Shown here: one piece after another, positions 52,383 through 61,181 of the stretch | How positions within the stretch are numbered: position 1 is the stretch's first letter | Layout of the letters: each line of letters starts with the position of its first letter | Assembly: GCA_008923315.1 (NCBI GenBank) | Contig: WBSF01000007.1 | Coordinates: 340,247 to 404,246, forward strand | Source: Betaproteobacteria bacterium SCN1 | GTDB taxonomy: Bacteria > Pseudomonadota > Gammaproteobacteria > Burkholderiales > Thiobacillaceae | Direction of reading: 5' to 3' | Length of the DNA: 64,000 bases | Position numbers and translations under genes: made by a program | Notes under the pieces: model-generated | Seen by the model: only the letters and a program-made list of their open reading frames with translations | Database searches by the model: none | What the model was told of the DNA's origin: nothing

Positions 52383-53294
52383 TCAGTGGGGGGCGTTCCA
52401 GCCGTCGAGCCGTTCGCGGATCTGCGGCAGCGCCGCTTCGGCCGCCCGGCGTCCGGCCTCGATGGCGACGGCGGCGCGGTGGAATTCCATCAGGCCCAGG
52501 CTGGCCAGCGGCGGCGCGATCAGCGCGTCGGCAGGTTCGCCGGCAAGCCGGCTGCGGGTGATGAGGACTTGCATAATGTTGATGCTGGAAGCCAGCACGT
52601 CGAGCATGGCCGGCGGCGCGGGTCCTTCGTCGCGTTCGATGCCGAGCTGGGCCATCACGGTATCGGCGAGTGTGGGTTTCGTACGGGGTGGCCGTGCCGC
52701 GGGGATGTCCCTGAGATGGCGGCCGAGCAGGTCGGCGTTGAGATCGACCGCGATCACGAAGTCGGCGTCCATGGCGCGGGCGAGCGATACCGGCACCGGG
52801 TTCACCAGGCCGCCGTCCACCAGCCAGCTGCCGTTCGACGCCACCGGCGTGAACAGGCCCGGCAGGGCGATGGAGGCGCGCACTGCGTCGGAGACGGTGC
52901 CTTCGCGCAGCCAGATCTCGCGGCCGCGCGCGAGATCGGTGGCGACGGCGCCGTAAGGCCGTTCGAGTGCGCGGATGTCGCGGTCGACGAAGTGGTCGCG
53001 GAAGAACGCGATGAGCTTTTCGCCCTTGATGAGGCCGCCGCCGAGCGAGAAATCGAGGAAGCCCACCACGGTCTGCAGCTTCAGGCCGCGCACCCAGGCT
53101 TCCAGGCGGTCGAGCTCGCCGGCCACGTAGGCCGCGCCGACCAGCGCGCCGATCGAGGTGCCGCACACGAGATCGGCGCGGATACCGGCGTCCTCCAGCA
53201 CGCGGATCGCGCCGATGTGCGCCCAGCCGCGCGCCGAACCGCCGCCGAGGGCGAGGCCGATGCGCGGCCGCGATGGCGATTTTGTCCCGGCCAT
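52383..53294 (-). CDS. patatin-like phospholipase (RssA-like)
   Basis: A 303-residue serine acyl hydrolase. The oxyanion motif GGGSARGWAH (from residue 17), nucleophile GTSIGA (Ser47) and catalytic aspartate in LVDGGLVNP (Asp160) are all present, so it should be an active lipase or esterase on membrane lipids. The length is like E. coli RssA, with a C-terminal helical extension. Its ATG overlaps the stop of the ribonucleotide reductase gene (TGATG), so the two are translated together, with no obvious functional link. Confidence 0.92.
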   Translation of the reverse strand: MAGTKSPSRPRIGLALGGGSARGWAHIGAIRVLEDAGIRADLVCGTSIGALVGAAYVAGELDRLEAWVRGLKLQTVVGFLDFSLGGGLIKGEKLIAFFRDHFVDRDIRALERPYGAVATDLARGREIWLREGTVSDAVRASIALPGLFTPVASNGSWLVDGGLVNPVPVSLARAMDADFVIAVDLNADLLGRHLRDIPAARPPRTKPTLADTVMAQLGIERDEGPAPPAMLDVLASSINIMQVLITRSRLAGEPADALIAPPLASLGLMEFHRAAVAIEAGRRAAEAALPQIRERLDGWNAPH

Positions 53295-55021
53295 CAGTCG
53301 GTCTCGCGCTCGATGCCGCAGCAGGGCGTGGCGGTGTCGGCCGTGTCGCTGAGGATGGCGCCGGTCACCGGGTTGGGGCGGAAGACGGTGCAGCCCTTGA
53401 GGCCCAGCGCGTGCGCTTCGCGGTAGAGATCCTGAAACTGCGCGAAGGGCAGATCGGCGGCGACGTTGATGGTCTTGGAAATCGCGTTGTCCACGTAAGG
53501 CTGCAACGCGGCCTGCATCAGGAGATGCGCGCGCGGGTCGAGCTGGCGCGCCTCGACGAAGGCGGGCGGGCGGCCGCTTTTCCCCAGGCGCATCCACAGC
53601 CGGCAGGCGCAGTCGTCGACGAAATGTGTCGTGTAGCGGCCGTCGGCACCGAGCACGCGGCGTTCCGCCGCGGCCGCGAACACCGGCTCGATGCCGCTGG
53701 AAACGTTGTTCGCCAGCAGGCTGATCGTGCCCGCCGGCGCGACGGCCAGCAGATGACTGTTGCGGATGCCGTGCACGGCGACGGCGTCGCGGATGTCCGC
53801 CGGCAGACGTTGCGCGAAGCCGCTGGCGAGAAAAGCCTCGGCGTCGAAGCGCGGAAATGCGCCCTTCTCGCGCGCGAGCTCGACCGACGTGCGGTAGGCC
53901 GCATCGCGTACCCGGCGCATCAGGCCGGCGGCGAAATCGCGCGCCGCGGCGCTGTCGTAATCCAGGTTCAGCATCGCCAGCGTGTCGGCCAGTCCGGTCA
54001 CGCCCAGCCCCACGCGCCGCTTGGCATGCGCTTCTTCCGCCTGCGCCGGCAGCGGGTAGCGCGAAGCATCGATCACGTCGTCGAGCAGACGCACCGCGAT
54101 GCGCGTCGCGTCGTCCAGCGCGGCGTGGTCGAAGGCCGCGGCGGATTCAAAGGGGGCGCGTACGAAGGCGGCGAGATTGAGCGAACCGAGGTCGCAGGCG
54201 CCGTAGGGCGGCAGCGGAATCTCGCCGCAGGGATTGGTCGCCGCCAGTGTTTCGATGCCGGCCAGCGTGTTGTCGCGGTTGATCGTGTCGACGAACAGCA
54301 CGCCCGGTTCCGCCGTGTCGTAGGCCGCACGCATCAGGCGCGTCCACAGCGCGCGCGCCTGGACGACGCGCTGTGTTTCGCCGGCGAAGATCAGCGGCCA
54401 GTCGGCGTCCATGTCCACTGCGCGCATGAAGGCGTCGGACACCAGCACCGAACAGTTGAAATGCCGCAGCTCGGCCGCGTCGCGCTTGGCGTCGATGAAG
54501 GTTTCGATGTCCGGATGGTCGCAGGCCAGCGTCGCCATCATCGCGCCGCGCCGCGCGCCGGTGGAGAGCATGGTCGCGCACATTGCGTCCCAGATGCGCA
54601 TGAAGGACACCGGGCCCGAGGCGATGGTGCCGCTGGCGTGCGCCACCATGCCGGCCGGGCGCAGCGGCGAGAAATCGTAGCCGACTCCGCCGCCGTGCTG
54701 CATGGTCAGCGCGCCTTCCTTCAGCGCATCGAAGATGTGTTCCAGATCGTCGGCCAGCGCGCCCATCACGAAGCAGTTGAGCAGCGTCACGCGTTTATCG
54801 GTGCCGGCGCCTGCGAGAATGCGCCCGCCCGGCAGGAAGCGGAAGCCGTCGAGCACGCCGTAAAAGTGCTCGGCCCAGCCGGCCGCGTCGCGTTCGACCG
54901 CAGCCACCGCGCGCGCCACCCGCCGCCAGCTCGCCGCGATGTCCGTCTCGCCCGGCGCACGGTAGCGCGTCGCCCACACGTGGCGGGCGATGTCGAGCTC
55001 AAAGGGATCGTGCGTCGTCAT
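53294..55021 (-). CDS. nrdJ: adenosylcobalamin-dependent (class II) ribonucleotide reductase
   Basis: Reduces ribonucleotides to deoxyribonucleotides using a coenzyme B12 radical, with or without oxygen. The 575-residue protein has a short N-terminal segment and the barrel with the redox cysteine in LLNCFVMGALADD. The active-site NPCGEIPL has Cys265 as the thiyl-radical residue. The RNR signature also includes RVGLGVTGLADTL and SSGIEPVFAAA. A C-terminal cysteine pair TPCCGIE can shuttle electrons from thioredoxin. No ATP-cone is seen at the N-terminus. I chose the ATG at 55021. There is no room for a long cobalamin riboswitch in the 61-base divergent spacer. Confidence 0.92.
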   Translation of the reverse strand: MTTHDPFELDIARHVWATRYRAPGETDIAASWRRVARAVAAVERDAAGWAEHFYGVLDGFRFLPGGRILAGAGTDKRVTLLNCFVMGALADDLEHIFDALKEGALTMQHGGGVGYDFSPLRPAGMVAHASGTIASGPVSFMRIWDAMCATMLSTGARRGAMMATLACDHPDIETFIDAKRDAAELRHFNCSVLVSDAFMRAVDMDADWPLIFAGETQRVVQARALWTRLMRAAYDTAEPGVLFVDTINRDNTLAGIETLAATNPCGEIPLPPYGACDLGSLNLAAFVRAPFESAAAFDHAALDDATRIAVRLLDDVIDASRYPLPAQAEEAHAKRRVGLGVTGLADTLAMLNLDYDSAAARDFAAGLMRRVRDAAYRTSVELAREKGAFPRFDAEAFLASGFAQRLPADIRDAVAVHGIRNSHLLAVAPAGTISLLANNVSSGIEPVFAAAAERRVLGADGRYTTHFVDDCACRLWMRLGKSGRPPAFVEARQLDPRAHLLMQAALQPYVDNAISKTINVAADLPFAQFQDLYREAHALGLKGCTVFRPNPVTGAILSDTADTATPCCGIERETD

Positions 55022-55082
55022 GGGCCTTCGATGCGAAGCGGGCGATGAGGCATTATCCGCCTCTCGCGTTACAGTGCACCCC

Positions 55083-56066
55083 ATGTCCGAATCGCGCCAT
55101 CCTTACGCCACCCTCACCCCCGACGTCGCCCTCGATGCGCTCGACAGCACCGGTCTCGTCGCCGACGGCAGGTTGCTGGCGCTGAACAGCTACGAGAACC
55201 GCGTCTACCAGATGGGCGTGGAAGATGCCGCGCCCGTGGTGGCGAAGTTCTATCGCCCTTCGCGCTGGACGAACGAAGCGATCCTCGAAGAGCACGCCTA
55301 CACGGCCGAACTGGCCGAACGCGAGATTCCGGTGGTGGCGCCGTTGCGGCTGAACGGCGCCATGCTCCACACCCACGCGGGCTTCCGCTTCACGGTCTTT
55401 CCCAGGCAGGGGGGGCGCATGCCGGAATTCGACCGTGCAGGCACGCTGGAACGCATGGGGCGTTTTCTCGGGCGAATTCACGCAGTCGGCCTGCAGGCGC
55501 CGTTCGTGCACCGGCCTGCGCTCGACATCGACAGCTTCGGCATCCAGTCGCGCGATTTCCTGCGCGCGGGCGACTGGCTGCCGCCTGATCTCGCGCCGGC
55601 GTGGAACAGCGTGATCGACCACGCGCTCGACCAGGTGGCGCACTGTTATGCGCGTGCCGGCGCGGTGCGCACGCTGCGCCTGCACGGCGACTGTCACCCC
55701 GGCAACGTGCTATGGACTGACGAGGGTCCGCACTTCGTCGATTTCGACGACTGCCGCAGCGGGCCGGCGATGCAGGATCTGTGGATGCTGCTGTCGGGCG
55801 AGCGCGCGCAGCAGCAGGACCAGCTGAACGCCATCCTGACCGGTTACGAGGATTTCGCCGAATTCGATCCGCGCGAACTCCATCTCGTCGAGGCGCTCCG
55901 GACCTTGAGGCTGATCCACTATGCGGCCTGGCTGGCGCGCCGCTGGGACGACCCGGCTTTCCCCGCCGCGTTTCCGTGGTTCAATACGCAGCAGTACTGG
56001 CAGGCGCGTATCCTCGAATTGCGCGAGCAGATCGCGCTGATGGACGAGCCGCCACTGGTGGCGTAG
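55083..56066 (+). CDS. srkA: SrkA/YihE-like stress response kinase
   Basis: A 327-residue aminoglycoside-phosphotransferase-fold Ser/Thr kinase. The ATP-binding part has LNSYENRVYQMGVE and VVAKFYRPSRWTNEAILEEH. The catalytic loop is LHGDCHPGNVLW and the metal loop HFVDFDDCRSGPAMQD. In E. coli, SrkA counters programmed death by blocking the MazEF pathway after stress. Length and motifs agree well with SrkA. It is divergent from the ribonucleotide reductase gene. The amidotransferase gene follows by 13 bases, so they probably share a transcript. Confidence 0.93.
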   Translation: MSESRHPYATLTPDVALDALDSTGLVADGRLLALNSYENRVYQMGVEDAAPVVAKFYRPSRWTNEAILEEHAYTAELAEREIPVVAPLRLNGAMLHTHAGFRFTVFPRQGGRMPEFDRAGTLERMGRFLGRIHAVGLQAPFVHRPALDIDSFGIQSRDFLRAGDWLPPDLAPAWNSVIDHALDQVAHCYARAGAVRTLRLHGDCHPGNVLWTDEGPHFVDFDDCRSGPAMQDLWMLLSGERAQQQDQLNAILTGYEDFAEFDPRELHLVEALRTLRLIHYAAWLARRWDDPAFPAAFPWFNTQQYWQARILELREQIALMDEPPLVA

Positions 56067-56079
56067 CAGGATTAAAGAC

Positions 56080-57846
56080 ATGTGTGGCATTGCAGGTGAA
56101 TTCCGGTTCGACGAGACGCCGCCCGACGCGGCGGCGATGGCGCGCATGCTGGCGAAGCTGGCGCGGCGCGGACCGGATGCGGAAGGCCAGCATGCCGACG
56201 GCGCGGTGCGGCTGGGCCACCGGCGGCTGGCGATCATCGACCTCTCGGAAAAGTCCGCGCAGCCCATGCTGGATGCCGAGACCGGCACCGCGCTCGTGTT
56301 CAACGGCACGATCTACAACTACCCCGAGCTGCGCGCCGAGCTGATCGCGCTCGGCCATGCCTTCCGTTCCGACGGCGACACCGAGGTCATTCTGCGGGCG
56401 TACCTTGAATGGGGCGAAGCCTGCGTCGAGCGCCTGCACGGCATGTTCGCCTTCGCGATCTGGAACCGCGACACGCTGTTCCTCGCGCGCGACCGTCTGG
56501 GCATCAAGCCGCTGTACTACAACGAAACGCCGGGCCGTTTCCGCTTCGCCTCCACGCCGCAGGCGCTGCTGGCGGCGGGCGGGGTGGACACCGGTCTCGA
56601 CGCAGTCGCGCTGCACCATCTGTTCACCCTGCACGCCGTGGTGCCGGCACCGCGCACGATTTACGCCGGCATCCGCAAGCTTGCGCCGGGTACGACGCTG
56701 ACGGTGAACGCGCGCGGCGAACTGCATCATCGCCGCTACTGGTCGCTCAAGGCGGAACGGCCTGCGCTGGCCCGCACCGAGGCCGAGTGGACCGCGGCCA
56801 TTCACGACAGCCTGCGCCAGGCGGTGAAGAAACGCATCGAGATCGCCGACGTGAAGGTGGGGGTGCTGCTCTCGGGCGGGCTCGATTCCAGCCTGCTCGT
56901 CGCACTGCTCGCCGAACAGGGCGTGCCGGACCTGATGACCTTTTCGGTCGGTTTCGAAGACCAGCCGGAAGAGCGCGGCAGCGAATTCGAGTATTCCGAC
57001 CCGGTGGCGGCGATGTACGGCACGCGTCACCACAAGTACCTGATTCCCAACGCCGACGTACTCAAGCGCCTGCCCGAGGCGGTGGCGCAGATGAGCGAGC
57101 CCATGTTCGCGCAGGATGCCGTGGCCTTCTACCTCTTGGCCGAACAGGTGTCGCAGACGGTGAAAGTGGTGCAGAGCGGCCAGGGCGCGGACGAAGTCTT
57201 CGGCGGCTATTTCTGGTATCCGCGCATGGCGGCGGAAACGCAGGGCAGCGCGCTCGACCGCTTCCGCAAGCATTACTTCGACCGCGATCACGACGAATTC
57301 CTCGACATGATCCAGCCGGCCTTCCACGGCGGCGATTACACCGGCGAGCTCGTTGCCGCGCATCTGGCGGAACCTTTCGCCGACGAATTCATCGACCAGG
57401 TATTGCGCATGGATACGACGATGCTCATCACCGACGACCCGGTCAAGCGCGTGGACAACATGACCATGGCCTGGGGCCTGGAAGCGCGCGTGCCCTTTCT
57501 CGACCACCAGCTGGTCGAGCTGGCCGCGGCCATGCCGCCCGCCCTCAAGCTGCGCAGCGAGGGCAAGCATGTGCTGAAAACCGTTGCGCGCGGCCTGGTC
57601 CCGGACGCCGTCATCGACCGCAAGAAGGGCTACTTTCCCATGCCGGCGCTGAAATACGTGCGCGGCAACTTCCTCGATTTCATGCGCGACATCCTGAATT
57701 CGCAGGCCTGCCGTGAACGCGGGCTTTACCATCGCGCCTACGTCGACCGGCTGCTCGATGCGCCCGAGTCGCATCACACGCGCATCCAGGGCAGCAAGCT
57801 GTGGCACCTGGCGCTCACCGAATACTGGTTGCAGATGCATGCGTAG
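56080..57846 (+). CDS. N-acetylglutaminylglutamine amidotransferase (asparagine-synthetase-like)
   Basis: A 588-residue two-domain enzyme. The N-terminal glutaminase domain begins with nucleophile Cys2 (MCGIAGEFRFD) and has RRGPDAEG and LVFNGTIYNYPELRAEL. The C-terminal synthetase domain has the PP-motif VGVLLSGGLDSSLLVALL. Several stretches are typical of the N-acetylglutaminylglutamine amide (NAGGN) branch rather than AsnB: HHLFTLHAVVPAPRTI, MSEPMFAQDAVAFYLLAEQV and DPVKRVDNMTMAWGLEARVP. NAGGN is an osmoprotective dipeptide. The usual partner, the N-acetylglutaminylglutamine synthetase, is not adjacent. Plain asparagine synthetase remains an alternative. Confidence 0.85.
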   Translation: MCGIAGEFRFDETPPDAAAMARMLAKLARRGPDAEGQHADGAVRLGHRRLAIIDLSEKSAQPMLDAETGTALVFNGTIYNYPELRAELIALGHAFRSDGDTEVILRAYLEWGEACVERLHGMFAFAIWNRDTLFLARDRLGIKPLYYNETPGRFRFASTPQALLAAGGVDTGLDAVALHHLFTLHAVVPAPRTIYAGIRKLAPGTTLTVNARGELHHRRYWSLKAERPALARTEAEWTAAIHDSLRQAVKKRIEIADVKVGVLLSGGLDSSLLVALLAEQGVPDLMTFSVGFEDQPEERGSEFEYSDPVAAMYGTRHHKYLIPNADVLKRLPEAVAQMSEPMFAQDAVAFYLLAEQVSQTVKVVQSGQGADEVFGGYFWYPRMAAETQGSALDRFRKHYFDRDHDEFLDMIQPAFHGGDYTGELVAAHLAEPFADEFIDQVLRMDTTMLITDDPVKRVDNMTMAWGLEARVPFLDHQLVELAAAMPPALKLRSEGKHVLKTVARGLVPDAVIDRKKGYFPMPALKYVRGNFLDFMRDILNSQACRERGLYHRAYVDRLLDAPESHHTRIQGSKLWHLALTEYWLQMHA

Positions 57847-59134
57847 ACGCGTTCTGCTTGTTCTCCTGTTGAGTCTGTCCGCCGCCCGGGCCGCCGAAGG
57901 ACCGCCCGCCGCACCGGCCGAAGCGGTCGTGCCCGACGCCGCCGCATTCCCGGGCTGGCTGGCGGCTTTTCGCACCGATGCCATCGCCCAGGGCATCAAA
58001 CCCGAAACTTACGAGGCCGCATTTGCCGGAGCGCAACCGGTCGAGCGCGTGATCGAACTCGACCGGCGCCAGCCGGAATTCCTGCAGACTTTTGCCGAAT
58101 ATTTCGATCGTCGCGTCACGCCGTCGCAGATCGCGCGCGGCGAAACGATGCTCGCCGAGCATGCCGCCCTGCTCGATGCGGTCGAGGCGCAATACGGCGT
58201 GCCCAAGACCGTGCTCGTGGCTTTCTGGGGGCTCGAAACCCGTTATGGCGCCTATCTCGGCAGTTTCAACATCCCGCTGAGCCTGGCCACGCTCGCCTGG
58301 GAAGGCCGCCGCAGCGCCTTCTTCAAGTCGCAGCTGATCGACGCGCTGCGCATCGTCGACGCCGGCCACGTCGCCGCGGCGGACATGAACGGCTCGTGGG
58401 CCGGCGCGATGGGCCAGATGCAGTTCATGCCGTCCACCTTTCGCGCCTATGCGCTGGATGGCGACGGCGACGGGCGGATCGATCTCTGGAATTCGCTCCC
58501 CGATGCCCTGCACTCGGCGGCCCATTACCTCAAGCGCGCCGGCTGGCGGACAGGCGAGCCGGCGGCGCGGGAAGTGCGGCTGCCGGCGGACTTCGACTGG
58601 CGGCAGGCGCGCATCACCCACCGCGTGCCGCTGGCCGACTGGATTGCGGCCGGTGTCGTACCGGCCGACGGCGGCGCGTGGCCGTCGGTTGCCGGGCCGG
58701 CCGCAATCGTGCTGCCGCAGGGCTGGCAGGGACCGGCTTTCATGGTGTTCGACAACTTCGACGTGGTGATGCGCTGGAACCGGTCCGTGAATTACGCGCT
58801 GGCCGTCGCGCAGCTCGCAAACCGGCTCGCGGGCGAGGTCACGCTCGTCGCCCGGGCCGGCGAAGCCGGTGCGCTGAGTACTGCCCAGGTCCGGACGATG
58901 CAGCATTATCTCAATACCCTCGGGTTCGACACCGGCACGCCGGACGGCCTGATGGGGCCGCGCACGCAGAGTGCGCTGCGACGCTTCCAGGCCGCGCAGA
59001 ATCTGCCGGCCGACGGCTATCCTTCGCCCAGCGTATATGCCCGCATCGAAGCTGCGCACGAGGCGGCCGACCGGCTCAGTCTGGCCCCGTCCGCGACGCT
59101 GTCCGATCCCCCTCCCGGCAGCACGCATCCGTGA
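57839..59134 (+). CDS. mltB: lytic murein transglycosylase B
   Basis: A 431-residue exported peptidoglycan lyase. The signal peptide (VLLVLLLSLSAARA) has no lipobox cysteine, so it is soluble rather than a lipoprotein. The SLT_2 domain has catalytic Glu133 in FWGLETRYGAYLG, with GAMGQMQFMPSTFRAYALDG and WNSLPDALHSAAHYL as family markers. Residues from about 340 form a PG_binding_1 domain (VRTMQHYLNTLGFDTGTPDG, GPRTQSALRRFQAAQ). Its ATG overlaps the end of the amidotransferase gene by eight bases and its stop overlaps the DUF2237 GTG start (GTGA). Confidence 0.93.
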   Translation: MRRRVLLVLLLSLSAARAAEGPPAAPAEAVVPDAAAFPGWLAAFRTDAIAQGIKPETYEAAFAGAQPVERVIELDRRQPEFLQTFAEYFDRRVTPSQIARGETMLAEHAALLDAVEAQYGVPKTVLVAFWGLETRYGAYLGSFNIPLSLATLAWEGRRSAFFKSQLIDALRIVDAGHVAAADMNGSWAGAMGQMQFMPSTFRAYALDGDGDGRIDLWNSLPDALHSAAHYLKRAGWRTGEPAAREVRLPADFDWRQARITHRVPLADWIAAGVVPADGGAWPSVAGPAAIVLPQGWQGPAFMVFDNFDVVMRWNRSVNYALAVAQLANRLAGEVTLVARAGEAGALSTAQVRTMQHYLNTLGFDTGTPDGLMGPRTQSALRRFQAAQNLPADGYPSPSVYARIEAAHEAADRLSLAPSATLSDPPPGSTHP

Positions 59135-59505
59135 GCGGACCGCGCAACGTACTCGGCACGCCGTTGCAGGTCTGCGGCGAATCGCCCCCGACCGGTTTTC
59201 TGCGCGACGGCCTGTGCCACACCGGCACGCACGATCTCGGCAGCCATACCGTCTGTGCGGTGATGACCGAGGCTTTTCTCGACTATTCGCGCGATCAGGG
59301 CAATGACCTGACGACGCCCGCGCCGGAATATGCCTTCCCCGGTCTCAAGCCCGGCGACCGCTGGTGCGTCTGTGCCGCGCGCTGGCTCGAAGCCGCCGAG
59401 GCCGGCGTGGCGCCGCCGGTGATCCTGGACGCCACACACGAGCGTGCCCTGCGCAAGATCTCCCTGGGCGACCTGGCCTACCACGCACGGGTGGAAGCGA
59501 TATGA
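59131..59505 (+). CDS. DUF2237 family protein
   Basis: A 124-residue cytosolic protein starting with GTG. NVLGTPLQVCGESPPTGFLR, DGLCHTGTHDLGSHTVCAVM and FPGLKPGDRWCVCAARWLEA are the conserved DUF2237 blocks; the cysteines and histidines could bind metal. Function is unknown. It overlaps both neighbours: its start with the mltB stop and its stop with the next ATG (ATGA), so it is embedded in a tightly coupled run. Confidence 0.92.
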   Translation: MSGPRNVLGTPLQVCGESPPTGFLRDGLCHTGTHDLGSHTVCAVMTEAFLDYSRDQGNDLTTPAPEYAFPGLKPGDRWCVCAARWLEAAEAGVAPPVILDATHERALRKISLGDLAYHARVEAI

Positions 59506-59867
59506 GCGCGGGCGGCGCACTGGTGTGCTGGAAGTGCGGTGCGAGTCTGGCCGGCTTGCCTCTGCCTCTGGGGCGGCGCGATGTCTGCCCGAGCTGCCGT
59601 GCCGAGCTGCATGTCTGCCGGCTGTGCCGGCATTTCGATGCGACCCGCGCCGGTCAGTGCCGCGAACTGGCGGCCGAGCGCGTGGCGGACAAGACGCGTA
59701 TCAACGACTGTGGCTGGTTCGTGCCACGTCCCGAAGCCTACCGCGGCGGCGGTGCGGCGATGGCGCAGGCCAGCCGCAGCGCGCTCGATAGCCTGTTCGG
59801 CGGCGCGCCTGCGGCGGAAACGCCGGACCGCCCGAAAAATCCGCTCGACGATCTGTTCGGAAAATAG
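59502..59867 (+). CDS. small zinc-ribbon protein
   Basis: A 121-residue cytosolic protein with paired CxxC knuckles (CWKCG and CPSCR) followed by CRLCRHF and further cysteines (QCREL, NDCGWF), enough for two zinc sites. The C-terminal half is a flexible Ala/Arg-rich stretch ending in two repeats of a SLFGG / DLFGK type motif, which could be a docking peptide. I do not know a named function. It overlaps the DUF2237 gene by four bases and is the last gene of the srkA-to-zinc-ribbon run. Confidence 0.82.
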   Translation: MSAGGALVCWKCGASLAGLPLPLGRRDVCPSCRAELHVCRLCRHFDATRAGQCRELAAERVADKTRINDCGWFVPRPEAYRGGGAAMAQASRSALDSLFGGAPAAETPDRPKNPLDDLFGK

Positions 59868-59885
59868 CCGGGAGCTCGGTCTGCC

Positions 59886-60557
59886 TTACGGCCGCAGCGC
59901 GGCGAGATGCGCCGCCAGTGCGAGGATGTCCGTGTCCTCCAGGTTGCGCGTATAGGCCGCCATCATCGGATCGAGGCGTTCGCCCATGCCGCTGCGGTAG
60001 CGTTTAAGCGAATCTTCCAGATATTTCATCTGCTGGCCGGCCAGCCGCGGGATGCGGTGCGATCCGGCTGCGGCGTCGCCGTGGCATTTTGCGCAGAGCT
60101 GGCCGAAAAGCGCCCTGCCCGCGTCCGATCCGCGCGCGGCGGGCGCGTACGCGACCGGCTGGCGGGACAGAAAAAGCGCTATGTCGACCCGCTCCTCCGG
60201 TGTCAGCGCCCGGATCATGCCGGTCATGAAATCCGAGGACTTGCGCGTGCCCAGCACGAATTTGTTCATCTGTTCGAGCAGATAGTCCGCATTCTGGCTG
60301 GCGAGATTGGGCACTTCCGGCAGCGCGCTGTTGCCGCCCGGGCCGTGGCAGTGGCGGCAGACCGACGCTGCGGCCTGGCCGCGCCGGAGCGCGGCCGGCA
60401 GCTCCGCCGGCGAAGCGGCGAGACGGGTCAGCCGCTCGTGCAGCACGGCGGCGGGCGGCTCGGCGCCGCCGGCGTGCGCGGACGGGAGGGCCGCCCATGC
60501 GGCCAGACAGAACAGACGAACGATGAGGCGGTATTTCACGGCAGACTTCCAATCCAT
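59886..60557 (-). CDS. dihaem cytochrome c (c4-like)
   Basis: A 223-residue periplasmic cytochrome with a signal peptide (LFCLAAWAALPSAHAG) and two haem c sites, CRHCH (67-71) and CAKCH (155-159), each in its own class I domain. NLASQNADYLLEQMNKF and RLAGQQMKYLEDSLKRY are duplicated helices typical of cytochrome c4. Axial methionines are likely in FMTGMIRAL and DPMMAAYTRN. It would shuttle electrons to a terminal oxidase. It lies downstream of rnk on the same strand with a 77-base gap. Confidence 0.92.
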   Translation of the reverse strand: MDWKSAVKYRLIVRLFCLAAWAALPSAHAGGAEPPAAVLHERLTRLAASPAELPAALRRGQAAASVCRHCHGPGGNSALPEVPNLASQNADYLLEQMNKFVLGTRKSSDFMTGMIRALTPEERVDIALFLSRQPVAYAPAARGSDAGRALFGQLCAKCHGDAAAGSHRIPRLAGQQMKYLEDSLKRYRSGMGERLDPMMAAYTRNLEDTDILALAAHLAALRP

Positions 60558-60634
60558 GTTTATCACAGGGTTATACGGCCGCATCGCCGCCGACTTGAGC
60601 GGCGCGACGCGGATTGCCGCCGCCGGGCTGCGCG

Positions 60635-61051
60635 TCAGAGCGAGTAGTCGCCCGCCCGCTGGGGTTGATAGGGAATGTCGACGATGCGCGCGCGGACCGT
60701 ATCGCCCGCCGGCGTCAGCCACTCGATCTGCTGGCCGACCGCAAGGCCCAGCACGGCCACGCCGGCCGCCGCGACGACCGACAGCTCGTCGGGCGCGCCG
60801 GTCAGCTCCTGCGGGTAGCGCAGGGTGACCTCGACTTCGCGCCCGGCCGGCTCGACCACGAAGCGCACGCGCGAATTCATCGTCACCACGTCGGGCGGCA
60901 CTGCTTCGGGCCGCGCGATCTGCGCACGATCGAGCTCCTCGCGCAGCGCGTCCGCGCCCGGCAGCGTCGCGGGCAGCGTGGTCAGCAGCGCCTCGAGGCG
61001 CTCCAGATCGCGTTCGGATACGGTGATGGCGGGACGGGTCGTGATTTCCAT
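60635..61051 (-). CDS. rnk: Rnk-like regulator of nucleoside diphosphate kinase
   Basis: A 138-residue protein of the GreA/GreB C-domain family. It has an N-terminal coiled-coil-like helix pair (ISERDLERL-type VSERDLERLEALL, then ALREELDRAQI) and the FKBP-like domain (VVTMNSRVRFVVEPAGREVE, VAVLGLAVGQQIEWLTPAG). Rnk proteins bind RNA polymerase near the secondary channel and influence nucleotide metabolism. The coiled coil is short, as in Rnk rather than GreA. A GGAGA Shine-Dalgarno precedes the ATG. Confidence 0.9.
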   Translation of the reverse strand: MEITTRPAITVSERDLERLEALLTTLPATLPGADALREELDRAQIARPEAVPPDVVTMNSRVRFVVEPAGREVEVTLRYPQELTGAPDELSVVAAAGVAVLGLAVGQQIEWLTPAGDTVRARIVDIPYQPQRAGDYSL

Positions 61052-61091
61052 GGCGGTCTCCTGCGAGAAAGCGCAACAAACGCGGTCAAAA

Positions 61092-61122
61092 AGAAAACCG
61101 CCCGAGCAGGCGCCCGGGCGGT
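61092..61122 (-). terminator. Rho-independent terminator after the thioredoxin-HEAT gene
   Basis: On the minus strand an 8-base-pair GC-rich stem (ACCGCCCG pairing with CGGGCGGT) is followed by the T-rich run TTTTCTTTTTG. It lies 60 bases after the stop of the thioredoxin-HEAT gene and just before rnk, so rnk should have its own promoter. Confidence 0.8.
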
Positions 61123-61181
61123 GTACCCAAGAACTATAGCATCGAAACCCGGAGTAGGCCAGATGCGGTCGCGCAGCCTGC

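Noticed and set aside
53273-55048. A 591-codon plus-strand frame opposite the ribonucleotide reductase
   Set aside because: No recognisable domain; the complementary strand has the full class II reductase signature.
55022-55082. Cobalamin riboswitch upstream of the B12-dependent reductase
   Set aside because: The divergent spacer is only 61 bases and has no B12-box-like sequence.
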